Positions 52,369 through 60,496 of a DNA stretch of 64,000 nucleotides are shown here, piece by piece. The first letter of the stretch is position 1, and each line of letters opens with the position of its first letter. Below the pieces are notes generated by a model, which was given only the letters and a program-made list of their open reading frames with translations, was not told the DNA's origin and searched no databases. Where the stretch lies: NCBI GenBank assembly GCA_051747965.1, contig JBNJGS010000007.1, positions 1-64,000 of the forward strand, written 5' to 3'. A program made the position numbers and the translations under genes. Source of the stretch: JAQIBY01 sp051747965 (lineage in GTDB: Bacteria > Bacteroidota > Bacteroidia > Bacteroidales > ML635J-15).

Positions 52369-52905
52369 ATGGACGAGCCAATTTTAACATACTGGATTGA
52401 CCTGAACAACTGTATTCGAAGGCTTGAGGGCGAGTTTGGCAATTTTTCCACAGAGGAAATGTCTTTTTCCCTGTCAAAGGACGCATGGAAAGGTTCGAAT
52501 CTTCTGAGCCTCATAGAAGGAGATGACAGCAAAATGTTTTATGAAGTATTGCTGCAGCGGGTAAGGATTCTTCAAAAACCATATGAATTCACCTACCGCT
52601 GTGACAGTCCCGGCATTGCCAGGTTTATGCGGATGCGTCTGTCTCCGGAATCCGGAAATCTGGTTCGTTTTGACAATTTTCTTGAAAAGGAAAGCAATTC
52701 ACTTCCCCGAATACGATTTTATCAGGGAGATGTACATTCTACAAAGCGATGCTCTATCTGTAACCGTTTGAAATCCGGTCATCAATGGGTAGATCTGATG
52801 GATGAAAACATTTTCTACAAAGACACGCTTACATCCTGGGCAGTGGATTACACCATTTGTCCTGACTGCATGAAAAAACTTCCTTTGACAAGAAAAATCT
52901 ACTGA
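52369..52905 (+). CDS. small PAS-like protein with a C-terminal CxxC...CxxC zinc motif
   Basis: A 178-residue cytoplasmic protein. Residues 1-110 look like a minimal PAS fold (NCIRRLEGEFGNF, GSNLLSLIEG, the strand pair YEFTYRCDSPGIARFMRMRLSP). The C-terminus has Cys128-x2-Cys131 (CSICNRLK), a conserved Trp, then Cys164-x2-Cys167 (TICPDC), the zinc-type tail often found at the end of PAS sensor proteins (CxxCK...W...HxICPxC). No kinase, cyclase or DNA-binding domain is attached. It may be a stand-alone sensor or partner subunit. Transcribed alone, divergently from the HAD gene. Confidence 0.82.
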   Translation: MDEPILTYWIDLNNCIRRLEGEFGNFSTEEMSFSLSKDAWKGSNLLSLIEGDDSKMFYEVLLQRVRILQKPYEFTYRCDSPGIARFMRMRLSPESGNLVRFDNFLEKESNSLPRIRFYQGDVHSTKRCSICNRLKSGHQWVDLMDENIFYKDTLTSWAVDYTICPDCMKKLPLTRKIY

Positions 52906-52923
52906 TAGTCGGATCTTCTGAAC

Positions 52924-53685
52924 TTAGAATTTCACACTGAGAATAAGATCAATATAATCGCCCCGGAAATCCAGGAAATCCTGAACCAGATCACCGTCGA
53001 AAACATCAGCATCATCATCTTCTTCACTGTCTATCAGCATGTAATAGGCCAGCTCCGGTGTGTATTGTACCGACATGATGACATTTTCTGAAAGCAGCAA
53101 ATCAACACCAAAACTGAAATCCAGACCCACTTTCAACATATCTGCCCGGTACCAGCCAAGCATATTGAGTTCCGCAGGACGGTTGATTCCTTCTACAGGA
53201 TAATCATCGTAAGATTCTTCGTAATGATAATAGGTTTTCCCGAAATGGTGATATCCACCCATCAGGCCAAGGCCATAATAAAAACGAAAATCTTCCATGG
53301 GCATCACACGCTCGTAGCCAATCCGGAGGTCAAGGGTATACACGTTGTTGTTATACTGCCGCATAATGATGCTTGTATCGCCCACCATCACAAGATCAAG
53401 GCGATCATCCACTGAATGAAAATTGATATAGTTGGCACTCACACGCATGCTGGATTTTTCCCAGTGGTGTTTGTACTGAAAAAATATTTTTGATGATGGC
53501 ATAATACCACCACCAATCATTCCGAAAGCCGGGTAAACATTGAGTCCGACAAGTGAACCCTGCCAGATACTGTCACTCTTTGTGGTATCATTGCTTTCCA
53601 CGGGGGTATTGTCATTTGTTTCCTGTGCATGAACAGTCATTCCGAAGAGTGCCAAAAAGCCGAGTAATATTCCGATATGTTTCAT
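52924..53685 (-). CDS. putative outer-membrane beta-barrel protein
   Basis: A 253-residue protein with signal peptide (MKHIGILLGFLALFGMTVHAQ; ATG 53685). The mature part alternates Tyr- and Gly-rich strands (FFQYKHHWEKSSMRVSANYINF, YYGLGLMGGYHHFG) and ends with an aromatic residue (LILSVKF), as expected for an outer-membrane barrel. No specific family recognised. It faces the PAS-like gene at its 3' end (gap 18 bases). Confidence 0.82.
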   Translation of the reverse strand: MKHIGILLGFLALFGMTVHAQETNDNTPVESNDTTKSDSIWQGSLVGLNVYPAFGMIGGGIMPSSKIFFQYKHHWEKSSMRVSANYINFHSVDDRLDLVMVGDTSIIMRQYNNNVYTLDLRIGYERVMPMEDFRFYYGLGLMGGYHHFGKTYYHYEESYDDYPVEGINRPAELNMLGWYRADMLKVGLDFSFGVDLLLSENVIMSVQYTPELAYYMLIDSEEDDDADVFDGDLVQDFLDFRGDYIDLILSVKF

Positions 53686-53830
53686 AGTGTCCGGGATTTT
53701 TTCCAATAAAGATAAGAATAAGATTTGATTGTTCAAAAACAGTTTCTATTTATGTTATCGTAAATCAGTCATCAATCAGCGATAAGACCTTCATCACAAC
53801 AGAAAACACAAGGAGTATCTTCTGTCTTTA

Positions 53831-55465
53831 CTAACGGGAAATTTCATCAATTGGTATGCCGGTGACCGAAGCGGGAAAAGGAATATTCATCATATTACAC
53901 AGACTGGGCACAAGATCAGTGATGTTCACCGGTTTTGTGATTTCGGTTTTGCGAACTTTCCAGCCATAGAACACAAGTGGGACGTGAGTATCATAGTTAT
54001 AGCATGAATTGTGGTCAGCAGCATAGCTGACATCTTTAATCCATCCCGGTTTCAAAGCAATCAGCAAATCACCGCTGCGTTTTTGATGATAGGAATTCTG
54101 CATTTTCTCAAAAATGCCTGAAGTATAATCTGTTGTCACAAGGTTGTTGGCTGTCAGCACCGCGGCAATGCCATCATAGGACAAAATGAATCCGGCAATT
54201 TTATCCTGCACTTCTGCAAGATCAAGGCCGGCATCCTCAATGAGTGTACGGTTAAGATAAATCTGCTGGTTTTTGTAGTCCCGTATCCAGTCACCTTCAC
54301 CGTACAGTACATTCAGATAAGAATCCAGCAAGGCCATTACATAATGGTGATTAAATCTGCCACCCGGCAATTTTTCCGATTTACGGTAATCCGGATTGCT
54401 GCCAAATCCACTGGGTGAAGTAAGGAAAAATAAGGTATTGTTTTTACCTAGATTGTCTTCTATCACACTGATCAGATGAGCAATCTCCCTGTCGGTACGC
54501 AGCAGCAAATCCTGCATTTCCTTGGAGTCTGGCCCGAAATATTTCCCGATATTTTCTCCTACATGATAATTCACCATCAGAACATCCGGTATCTCATCTG
54601 CACCCAGTTCCTCGTTGAATAAGGCAGCCACAGCAAAATCGGTGGTCATGGTGTTTCCTTCGGGAATCATTTTGATGAATTTGTTTCCGGTGAAACGGGT
54701 TTTTATTTCCTCGTATTCATAAGGAAATGTTGTAAACTCGCCATCAAAACCATATTCAAAACTACTGGTATCCGGCAATGAATGTTTGTAAAACTTCAGA
54801 CTGTCCAGGGGTTCCCAGCTTCGCTCGAAATACACATCAGGATAATCATTTTTATTGAATTTATTCACCCATGCCGGTAAGTCATCCATATAATAATTGC
54901 TGGTAACGAAATCCCCGGATAATTCATCAAGCCAGTAGGCAGCATCTGCTTTAAAACCACCATTGAGTACCGCAGCTGTGGCATCAAGAGATATGCTCAC
55001 TACCTTGCTTTCATTCCTGAAATACATTTTCATCGCATCGCTGAATGTACCGGACATCAGTTGGTCCGGGGAGCAGGCGTTGTCAAGGTTCAAAGTCCCT
55101 ACCGGCCGATAATCTGCATTTTGCACAGCATGCACCCCTTGCTCGCTAAGGGTTTTGTACCAGTAATCCGCCACCACTCCATGCCAGGAAGGTTCACTAC
55201 CGGTCACAATGCTTGCATAACCAGGGGCCCGCTGTGTAAACATATAATCATAGCGGGCATTGGAACAATTGGCACCCATGTTTATCAACTTTGTAAAACC
55301 CTGTGCGCTAAGCAAATCACGGTTTTTGTAAATGGCATCATAACCCAATCCGTCAACCACAATACCCACAACCAGTTTGGGCCTGTCAGAGGGCAGATTG
55401 TAGTTCTGACTCATCCCTCCCACTGTCATAAAAACTCCAAGTATCAACAAAAATCGTTTCATCAT
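53831..55465 (-). CDS. PafA-like periplasmic alkaline phosphatase / phosphodiesterase
   Basis: A 544-residue exported enzyme (signal peptide ending GGMSQ) of the type I phosphodiesterase / nucleotide pyrophosphatase branch of the alkaline phosphatase superfamily. Metal site: VVDGLGYD (Asp38), nucleophile Thr77 in FTQRAPGYASIVTGSEP, and the C-terminal ADHNSCYNYDTHVPLVFYG. The layout matches PafA, the calcium-dependent phosphatase that releases phosphate from organic esters in Bacteroidota. Monoesterase versus diesterase activity is not settled by the motifs seen. Its start lies 3 bases after the crcB stop, so the two are co-transcribed. Confidence 0.9.
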   Translation of the reverse strand: MMKRFLLILGVFMTVGGMSQNYNLPSDRPKLVVGIVVDGLGYDAIYKNRDLLSAQGFTKLINMGANCSNARYDYMFTQRAPGYASIVTGSEPSWHGVVADYWYKTLSEQGVHAVQNADYRPVGTLNLDNACSPDQLMSGTFSDAMKMYFRNESKVVSISLDATAAVLNGGFKADAAYWLDELSGDFVTSNYYMDDLPAWVNKFNKNDYPDVYFERSWEPLDSLKFYKHSLPDTSSFEYGFDGEFTTFPYEYEEIKTRFTGNKFIKMIPEGNTMTTDFAVAALFNEELGADEIPDVLMVNYHVGENIGKYFGPDSKEMQDLLLRTDREIAHLISVIEDNLGKNNTLFFLTSPSGFGSNPDYRKSEKLPGGRFNHHYVMALLDSYLNVLYGEGDWIRDYKNQQIYLNRTLIEDAGLDLAEVQDKIAGFILSYDGIAAVLTANNLVTTDYTSGIFEKMQNSYHQKRSGDLLIALKPGWIKDVSYAADHNSCYNYDTHVPLVFYGWKVRKTEITKPVNITDLVPSLCNMMNIPFPASVTGIPIDEISR

Positions 55466-55468
55466 TTT

Positions 55469-55828
55469 CTACAAATTTTCAGCAAAAGCAAACAAGACAA
55501 ATACACCCAGTGCAACACTAATCAGCACATTCAGTCCGGCCATGAGGTATTGTTGTTGCCGCATCATTTCAAACACTTCAAAACTGAAGGTGGAAAACGT
55601 ACTGAATCCACCACAGAAACCAACGATCAACAGGGCATATAAATTATCTGTTATGCTGTGCGAACGACTGAAATAATACACAATTGCTCCCAATACCAAC
55701 ACACTCAATAGGTTAGACACAAGAGTCGCTATGGGATTTATGCTTCCGCCTCCTGTAATCAAACGGGAAACACCATATCGTGAAACACTGCCAAGTCCGC
55801 CTCCCAAAAATATGTATATCAACTGCAT
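55469..55828 (-). CDS. crcB: fluoride channel CrcB/Fluc
   Basis: A 119-residue four-helix membrane protein. Family motifs are GGGLGSVSRYGVSR, the asparagine in TLVSNLLSVLVLG and the hallmark GFCGGFSTFSTFSFE that lines the fluoride path. These proteins work as antiparallel homodimers exporting fluoride. The ATG at 55828 is preferred over an upstream TTG. TATTTTTG on the minus strand (55851-55844) fits a -7 element. No fluoride riboswitch was recognised upstream. Confidence 0.94.
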   Translation of the reverse strand: MQLIYIFLGGGLGSVSRYGVSRLITGGGSINPIATLVSNLLSVLVLGAIVYYFSRSHSITDNLYALLIVGFCGGFSTFSTFSFEVFEMMRQQQYLMAGLNVLISVALGVFVLFAFAENL

Positions 55829-55902
55829 AATCAGAATTTTGCACAAAAATAGGAATTATTTATGCATTTCTGTTATTATCCCCCTTTCATCAACACAAAT
55901 AA

Positions 55903-55990
55903 GGTTTGATCCGCCGGTGGGCAGCCTGTTACGCCGGTAGTCGCACAGGCCGACTGCTGGCGGAGACAAGGGTTTGATCCGCCGGTGGGC
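55903..55990. repeat. direct repeat pair, 20 bp
   Basis: GGTTTGATCCGCCGGTGGGC occurs at 55903-55922 and again, identically, at 55971-55990 (68 bases apart). Each copy contains the self-complementary-like core CCGCCGGTGGGC, and related CCGCC...GGGCGG pieces recur up to 56047. Confidence 0.85.
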
Positions 55991-56012
55991 GGACAAGGGT
56001 TGAAGGTTGAAG

Positions 56013-56060
56013 TCCCGATATCGTTATCACTTCCGCCATTGGGCGGACAAGCTATCGGGA
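56013..56060. repeat. nested hairpin
   Basis: TCCCGATA (56013-56020) pairs with TATCGGGA (56053-56060), and inside it TCCGCC (56032-56037) pairs with GGCGGA (56042-56047). Confidence 0.7.
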
Positions 56061-56296
56061 TCTTCCGTCAGAAGACGGACAGGCCCTCAACCATCCCAAT
56101 TCGCTGCGTTACCACTTGCAAATTGTGGGTTTCGGATGATTTGAAGTTCAAGGTTTTTGAATTTTGTTGCACCGCTATTCGTGAGATGGTTCAACATTAT
56201 ATTTTTGTTGCGTTTCTTCGGCACTTACAAAAATATTGTTTCACGCATTTGTAATTTGAAGTTTGTAATTTGTTATTTCTATCAGTGGGGCGTGCC

Positions 56297-56440
56297 CGTT
56301 TTTGTTTTCAGCGCAGGCTTGCGGCGCAACCTTCAGGGTCGCTCAAATTCCTCGCTGTACTGTTCTTTTCAAATTCAACGACAAGTTTATAGGGACGACC
56401 CTGAAGGTTTTGCTTCCAGCGCAGCCTGAAAACAAAAACG
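56297..56440. repeat. 144-bp imperfect inverted repeat (MITE- or REP-like)
   Basis: The outer arms CGTTTTTGTTTTCAG (56297-56311) and its exact complement (56426-56440) and the inner arms AACCTTCAGGGTCG (56328-56341) and its complement (56396-56409) match perfectly, with a mismatched stretch between them and a loop of about 54 bases. It could fold into a large stem. No flanking target-site duplication was identified. Confidence 0.85.
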
Positions 56441-56545
56441 GTCGGGCTATCCGCTTGTACGCTTCATCCGCCTACCGGCGAATTGCAGGGTACCGCTTCT
56501 ATCCCTCACGCGGGCATCATCGTTGCAAATTAAATTTCCCTGAAT
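56441..56545. repeat. tract abutting the inverted repeat, possible dispersed repeat
   Basis: Directly after the inverted repeat comes a GC-richer tract with GTCGGGCTATCCGCT at its start and TATCCCTCACGCGGGC near its end. I recall similar GTCGGGCT...CCGCT...ATCCCT.ACGC sequences in many Bacteroidota genomes as dispersed intergenic repeats; this is from memory and not verified. Confidence 0.5.
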
Positions 56546-56588
56546 CAAAAAAATAATCTAACTTAGATACCGTAAAATAAACTCCGGC

Positions 56589-58703
56589 ATGAAAAAACCG
56601 CTGATTCTGTTACTCCTCCTCTTTGGGCTTATCAATTATGGCAGCAGCCAGGACATTCAATGGATAAACCCACTTCCACAGGGAAATACTCTGATGAGCA
56701 TGTGCCATGCCGATTCCGCTGTCTTATTTGCTGCCGGCTACCATGGCACTATTATGAAAAGTACAGACAATGGCCAGAACTGGGAAATCCAGTCAACACC
56801 CACCACAAAAGATTTGTACGACATTGCGTTTCAGAACACCAACCATGGTGTAGCCGTGGGGTATGGTTGCATTCTCTTCACTGATAACGGCGAACAAACA
56901 TGGAATACCTCATCAGACAATGCAATGGGTCAGCTTGAAAGCGTGAGCTGGCAGAACAATCAAAACCTTGTGGCATGCGGACGTAACGGGCTTATCTTAC
57001 GATCCGAAGACGCAGGCGCTTCCTGGGACAGCCTTGCCTCTCCTACAAATATTGATCTTTTCTCGGTAATTTTTCCGACTGAAACTACAGGCTATATTGC
57101 TGGTGGTGGCAACACAGCAGGCGGCAACCCCGTTGTTCTCAAAAGTACCGATGGAGGCCAGACCTGGTTTATGCAGTGCGACAGCCTTGAATACAGCCTC
57201 TACGATATTCATTTCACTGACAGCCTCAACGGATATGCAGCCGGAAATTTTTCGTACATCGTAAAGACCAGCGATGGCGGAAACACCTGGACAGAATTAA
57301 GCACACCTGACAACTCACACATCCGTAGCATCAGTGCCACAGATGAGGGGTACATCATCGCCTGCGATGCACAGGGGAACATCATAACCACAATGGATGC
57401 AGGTAACACGTGGACCACCAATCAGGAATACAGATACGAAAGCATATTTTTCAATGCCCTGGCAGGAAACCATTATGCATTCATTTGCGGAATGGGTGGC
57501 AGAATCCTGCGGACAGAAATCAACGCAGCAGCTTTTGAAAACCTTACAGGTACGGTTTTCAATCACCTGGTGGGGATGGGAACACCCGAAAACGGGAATA
57601 TCTACATCGGTGGTGACGGAATTCTGATGCATTCAGATGATTTTGGTGAAAACTGGACATACCATTCCCGTGAAAAGTTGAACGGTTTAATTGCAATTGA
57701 CTTCACTTCCCCTGACATTTTTTATGCCCTAACCTATGATGGGATATACAAAAGCACTAACAGCGGCACAAGCTGGACATGGCAGCACGAAGCATATAAA
57801 GCAAGCTTTATGAATGATGTCCGTATGGCCAGCCCAACGCTTGGATTTGCCGTGGGCGGTGGAGTCAGTCCGGGAGGAGCACAGTGGGCCACATGTTTAA
57901 AAACCACCGATGGTCAGACATGGAACAACATCAGCATTGGTGCCGGTGAATATCTCAAGTCCGTGTATGTGCATTCATCCTCTGAAATTTACATCATAGG
58001 CAGTGATGGAAAGTTATACAATTCCACCGATGCAGGAAACAATTGGCATACCATTCAGACAGGAATCAGCAACCACATAGCCGGCATGTGTATACTTGAG
58101 GAGAAGTTTTTTATCCTGGCCACCAATCCTTACGGTCAGATATCCACGGTTTACCGCGCCGAAAACAACCAGTCAGAATGGGACACGGTTTATCATGTTA
58201 ATGCATACCTGAACCACCTGGAAATACTTGGTGACAGTCTGCTTTGCCTTTATGGTACAAACGGCACCATTGTGCAATCCTCCGACATGGGCGAAACCTG
58301 GTCAGAAATCACACTTCCTACCAATAATAACATAAGTGATGTTCATTTTATCAGTGACAGTTGCCTCTTGTTTGCCGGAAGCTATGGCAGCCTGCTCCAA
58401 ATGGGAGACATTCCCGACAGCATTGAAACAGACCCTGTATCTCAGAACGGATTAAGGGTTTATCCCAATCCGGCAAGCGAAGAAATCCTTCTGTCATTCA
58501 CAAGTCATTCATCAACAGCTAAACTGGAAATGTTTGATATCAGCGGAAGACAAATAATGTCAATCGGTTTCAACACCTCACAAGGGTACGTCAGGCACAA
58601 ACTCATGCTCCCGGGAGACATACACAGCGGCATATACCTCCTTCGCATCAAACAAAACGGACAAAGCCGGGAACAGAAGCTGCTTATCCGGAACAGCCCA
58701 TAA
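56589..58703 (+). CDS. secreted YCF48/BNR-type propeller protein with T9SS type A sorting domain
   Basis: A 704-residue exported protein with signal peptide (MKKPLILLLLLFGLINYGSSQ). Residues of about 25-620 carry repeats of the pattern 'ST DGGxTW' / 'GxNW' (KSTDNGQNWE, RSEDAGASWDS, KSTDGGQTWF, KTSDGGNTWTE and more), typical of YCF48/sortilin-like beta propellers. The C-terminus is a type A T9SS tag (LRVYPNPASEEILLS...MFDISGRQI...SGIYLLRIKQNG). It should be exported by the T9SS. Function of the propeller unknown; a surface or extracellular binding role is likely. Confidence 0.92.
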   Translation: MKKPLILLLLLFGLINYGSSQDIQWINPLPQGNTLMSMCHADSAVLFAAGYHGTIMKSTDNGQNWEIQSTPTTKDLYDIAFQNTNHGVAVGYGCILFTDNGEQTWNTSSDNAMGQLESVSWQNNQNLVACGRNGLILRSEDAGASWDSLASPTNIDLFSVIFPTETTGYIAGGGNTAGGNPVVLKSTDGGQTWFMQCDSLEYSLYDIHFTDSLNGYAAGNFSYIVKTSDGGNTWTELSTPDNSHIRSISATDEGYIIACDAQGNIITTMDAGNTWTTNQEYRYESIFFNALAGNHYAFICGMGGRILRTEINAAAFENLTGTVFNHLVGMGTPENGNIYIGGDGILMHSDDFGENWTYHSREKLNGLIAIDFTSPDIFYALTYDGIYKSTNSGTSWTWQHEAYKASFMNDVRMASPTLGFAVGGGVSPGGAQWATCLKTTDGQTWNNISIGAGEYLKSVYVHSSSEIYIIGSDGKLYNSTDAGNNWHTIQTGISNHIAGMCILEEKFFILATNPYGQISTVYRAENNQSEWDTVYHVNAYLNHLEILGDSLLCLYGTNGTIVQSSDMGETWSEITLPTNNNISDVHFISDSCLLFAGSYGSLLQMGDIPDSIETDPVSQNGLRVYPNPASEEILLSFTSHSSTAKLEMFDISGRQIMSIGFNTSQGYVRHKLMLPGDIHSGIYLLRIKQNGQSREQKLLIRNSP

Positions 58704-58856
58704 GCTTGTACCCATGACCATATACATCTCCTAAAACGGGGTGGTAAACCGGAAGACATCGCCTCCATGGCAGTTTTTCTACTATCCGACAAAGCAGGCT
58801 GGATTTCCGGCGAAGTGATGCACGTTGACGGGGGTATAACCAGTATCGGAAAATAA
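58704..58856 (+). pseudogene. C-terminal relic of a short-chain dehydrogenase/reductase
   Basis: From about 58731 to the TAA at 58854-58856 the plus strand reads LLKRGGKPEDIASMAVFLLS, then DKAGWISGEVMHVDGGITSI, which is the standard end of FabG-like short-chain dehydrogenases. Only about 40 codons remain: there is no start codon and no Rossmann N-terminus or YxxxK active site upstream. It is in frame with, and directly after, the stop of the T9SS cargo gene. A remnant of a deleted or transferred gene is the simplest reading. Confidence 0.85.
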
Positions 58857-58887
58857 AAAAAAGCCATCCCAGCAAAAGAATGGCTTT
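58852..58887 (-). terminator. terminator of the folE-fabD operon
   Basis: An 8-bp stem (58860-58867 with 58880-58887) is followed on the minus strand by at least seven T. It lies 20 bases after the fabD stop and overlaps the end of the SDR relic. Confidence 0.85.
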
Positions 58888-58906
58888 CAAATATTTGTAA
58901 ACGTCT

Positions 58907-59785
58907 TTAGCTCAGGTTTTCAACCGGCATTTTGCGGTCTACTTTTTTAATCAGGCCGGCAAGTACTTTACCCGGGCCGATTTCAGTAAAGGATTCAGCT
59001 CCGTCGTTCATCATGGCTTTTACGGTTTGTGTCCAGCGGACAGGACTGGTGAGCTGAGCAATGAGGTTTTCACGGATATCAGCAGGTTTGGTGTATGCTT
59101 TGGCATCTACATTCTGATATACCGGGCAAACCGGTTCGGCAAAGGCTGTATCTTTGATTGCCTGTGCCAGTTCTTCGCGGGCAGGCTCCATAAAAGGCGA
59201 ATGGAAAGCACCACCGACGGGCAATGGCATGGCGCGTTTGGCACCGGCTTCTTTCAGAACTTCAATGGCTTTATCAATGCCGGCTTTTGAACCGGAAATC
59301 ACAACCTGTCCTGGGCTGTTGTAATTGGCCGGGATAACAACATCGTCAATTCCGGCACATTTTTCCTCAACCACAGCATCTTCCAGGCCGAGAATGGCAG
59401 CCATGGTGGATTCTTCCATTTCACATGCTTTCTGCATGGCCATGGCACGTTTTGACACCAGCACAAGGCCGTCTTCAAAACTCAGCGCCTGGTTTGCTAC
59501 CAGGGCAGAAAATTCACCCAGTGAGTGCCCGGCAACCATATCCGGTTTGAAATCATCACCCATCACCAGGGCACGAATCACGGAATGCAGAAAAATGGCA
59601 GGTTGGGTAACTTTGGTTTGTTTGAGTTCTTCCGGAGTTCCTTCAAACATGATGTCGGTAATGCGGAAACCCAGAATTTCATTTGCTTTCTCAAATTTTT
59701 CTTTGGCTTCGGGATGGTTTTCGTACAGGTCTTTGCCCATACCCGGAAATTGTGCTCCCTGTCCGGGAAATACAAATGCTTTCAT
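58907..59785 (-). CDS. fabD: malonyl-CoA:ACP transacylase
   Basis: A 292-residue enzyme loading malonate on acyl carrier protein for fatty acid synthesis. The N-terminal FPGQGAQ oxyanion motif, the nucleophile in AGHSLGE (Ser88) and the catalytic histidine in GGAFHSPFM (His195) are all present, and the end has ESFTEIGPGKVL. It follows folE with a 20-base gap and is followed by a terminator. Confidence 0.97.
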   Translation of the reverse strand: MKAFVFPGQGAQFPGMGKDLYENHPEAKEKFEKANEILGFRITDIMFEGTPEELKQTKVTQPAIFLHSVIRALVMGDDFKPDMVAGHSLGEFSALVANQALSFEDGLVLVSKRAMAMQKACEMEESTMAAILGLEDAVVEEKCAGIDDVVIPANYNSPGQVVISGSKAGIDKAIEVLKEAGAKRAMPLPVGGAFHSPFMEPAREELAQAIKDTAFAEPVCPVYQNVDAKAYTKPADIRENLIAQLTSPVRWTQTVKAMMNDGAESFTEIGPGKVLAGLIKKVDRKMPVENLS

Positions 59786-59805
59786 ACTTTATGGTTTTAA
59801 AATGA

Positions 59806-60432
59806 TTACATAAGTTTTGATCCAATCAGTTGCAGGAACTCCTTGCGCGTGGGTTCTTTTAAAAATGCACCGGTAAAATCCGATGTGGTGGTAACAGAAT
59901 TCTGCTTTTGTACCCCACGCATCTGCATGCACAGATGCCGGGCTTCAATCACCACGCCAACGCCCAGGGGCTGCAGTGCACCCTGAATGCTGTCTTTAAT
60001 CTGCGTTGTTAAACGCTCCTGCACCTGCAGGCGACGGGAAAATGCTTCCACCACCCGGGCAACTTTACTGAGTCCGGTGATGTAATGATTGGGAATATAG
60101 GCCACATGTGCCTTGCCGATAAACGGCAACATATGATGTTCACACATGCTAAAAATGTCAATATCCTTCACAATCACCATTTGGCGGTAATCCTCCTTGA
60201 ATTTGGCGGAATTGATGATTTCAACAGGATCCATATTGTATCCCTGCAGCAAGAACTGCATGGCCTTGGCCACACGCACAGGAGTTTTTTCCAGCCCTTC
60301 ACGACTGATATCCTCACCCACGAGATCAATGATACGTGAATAATGAGATGCCAGTTCATTGGTAACCTTATCATCATACTTATCGGTACGGACAAAGCCG
60401 CCTTCCTCTTCATGATTTATTGTAAATTCCAT
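59806..60432 (-). CDS. folE: GTP cyclohydrolase I
   Basis: A 208-residue type IA enzyme, first step of folate and pterin synthesis from GTP. The zinc site is Cys97, His100 (SMCEHHMLPF) and Cys168 (ARHLCMQMRG); GLEKTPVRVAKA and LSKVARVVEAFSRRLQVQERLT are family blocks; the end TRKEFLQLI is usual. Divergent from mqnB, in front of fabD in one minus-strand operon. Confidence 0.97.
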   Translation of the reverse strand: MEFTINHEEEGGFVRTDKYDDKVTNELASHYSRIIDLVGEDISREGLEKTPVRVAKAMQFLLQGYNMDPVEIINSAKFKEDYRQMVIVKDIDIFSMCEHHMLPFIGKAHVAYIPNHYITGLSKVARVVEAFSRRLQVQERLTTQIKDSIQGALQPLGVGVVIEARHLCMQMRGVQKQNSVTTTSDFTGAFLKEPTRKEFLQLIGSKLM

Positions 60433-60496
60433 AAATTGTTATCTTTAGATTTGCAAAGTAAACATTTTTTCAGTCAAATATGTTGAATGTGCACGT

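Larger units (their letters stand above)
55829..56588. other. 760-base non-coding, repeat-rich stretch
   Basis: The longest gap in the window. It contains a duplicated 20-mer (55903-55922 and 55971-55990), a hairpin (56013-56060), an AT-rich middle part (about 56140-56290), a long inverted repeat (56297-56440) and a further conserved-looking tract (56441-56545). Open frames here lack starts, export signals or protein-like composition. No transposase remnant was found. Confidence 0.75.

Noticed and set aside
55829..55902. fluoride riboswitch before crcB
   Set aside because: No conserved fluoride aptamer pattern could be recognised in the short leader.
55985..56556. overlapping plus-strand open frames in the repeat-rich gap
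   Set aside because: They follow the direct and inverted repeats, have no plausible starts and their translations mirror the repeats; treated as non-coding.
59325..59813. 162-codon plus-strand open frame opposite fabD
   Set aside because: Shadow of fabD; the fabD active-site motifs are all present on the minus strand.
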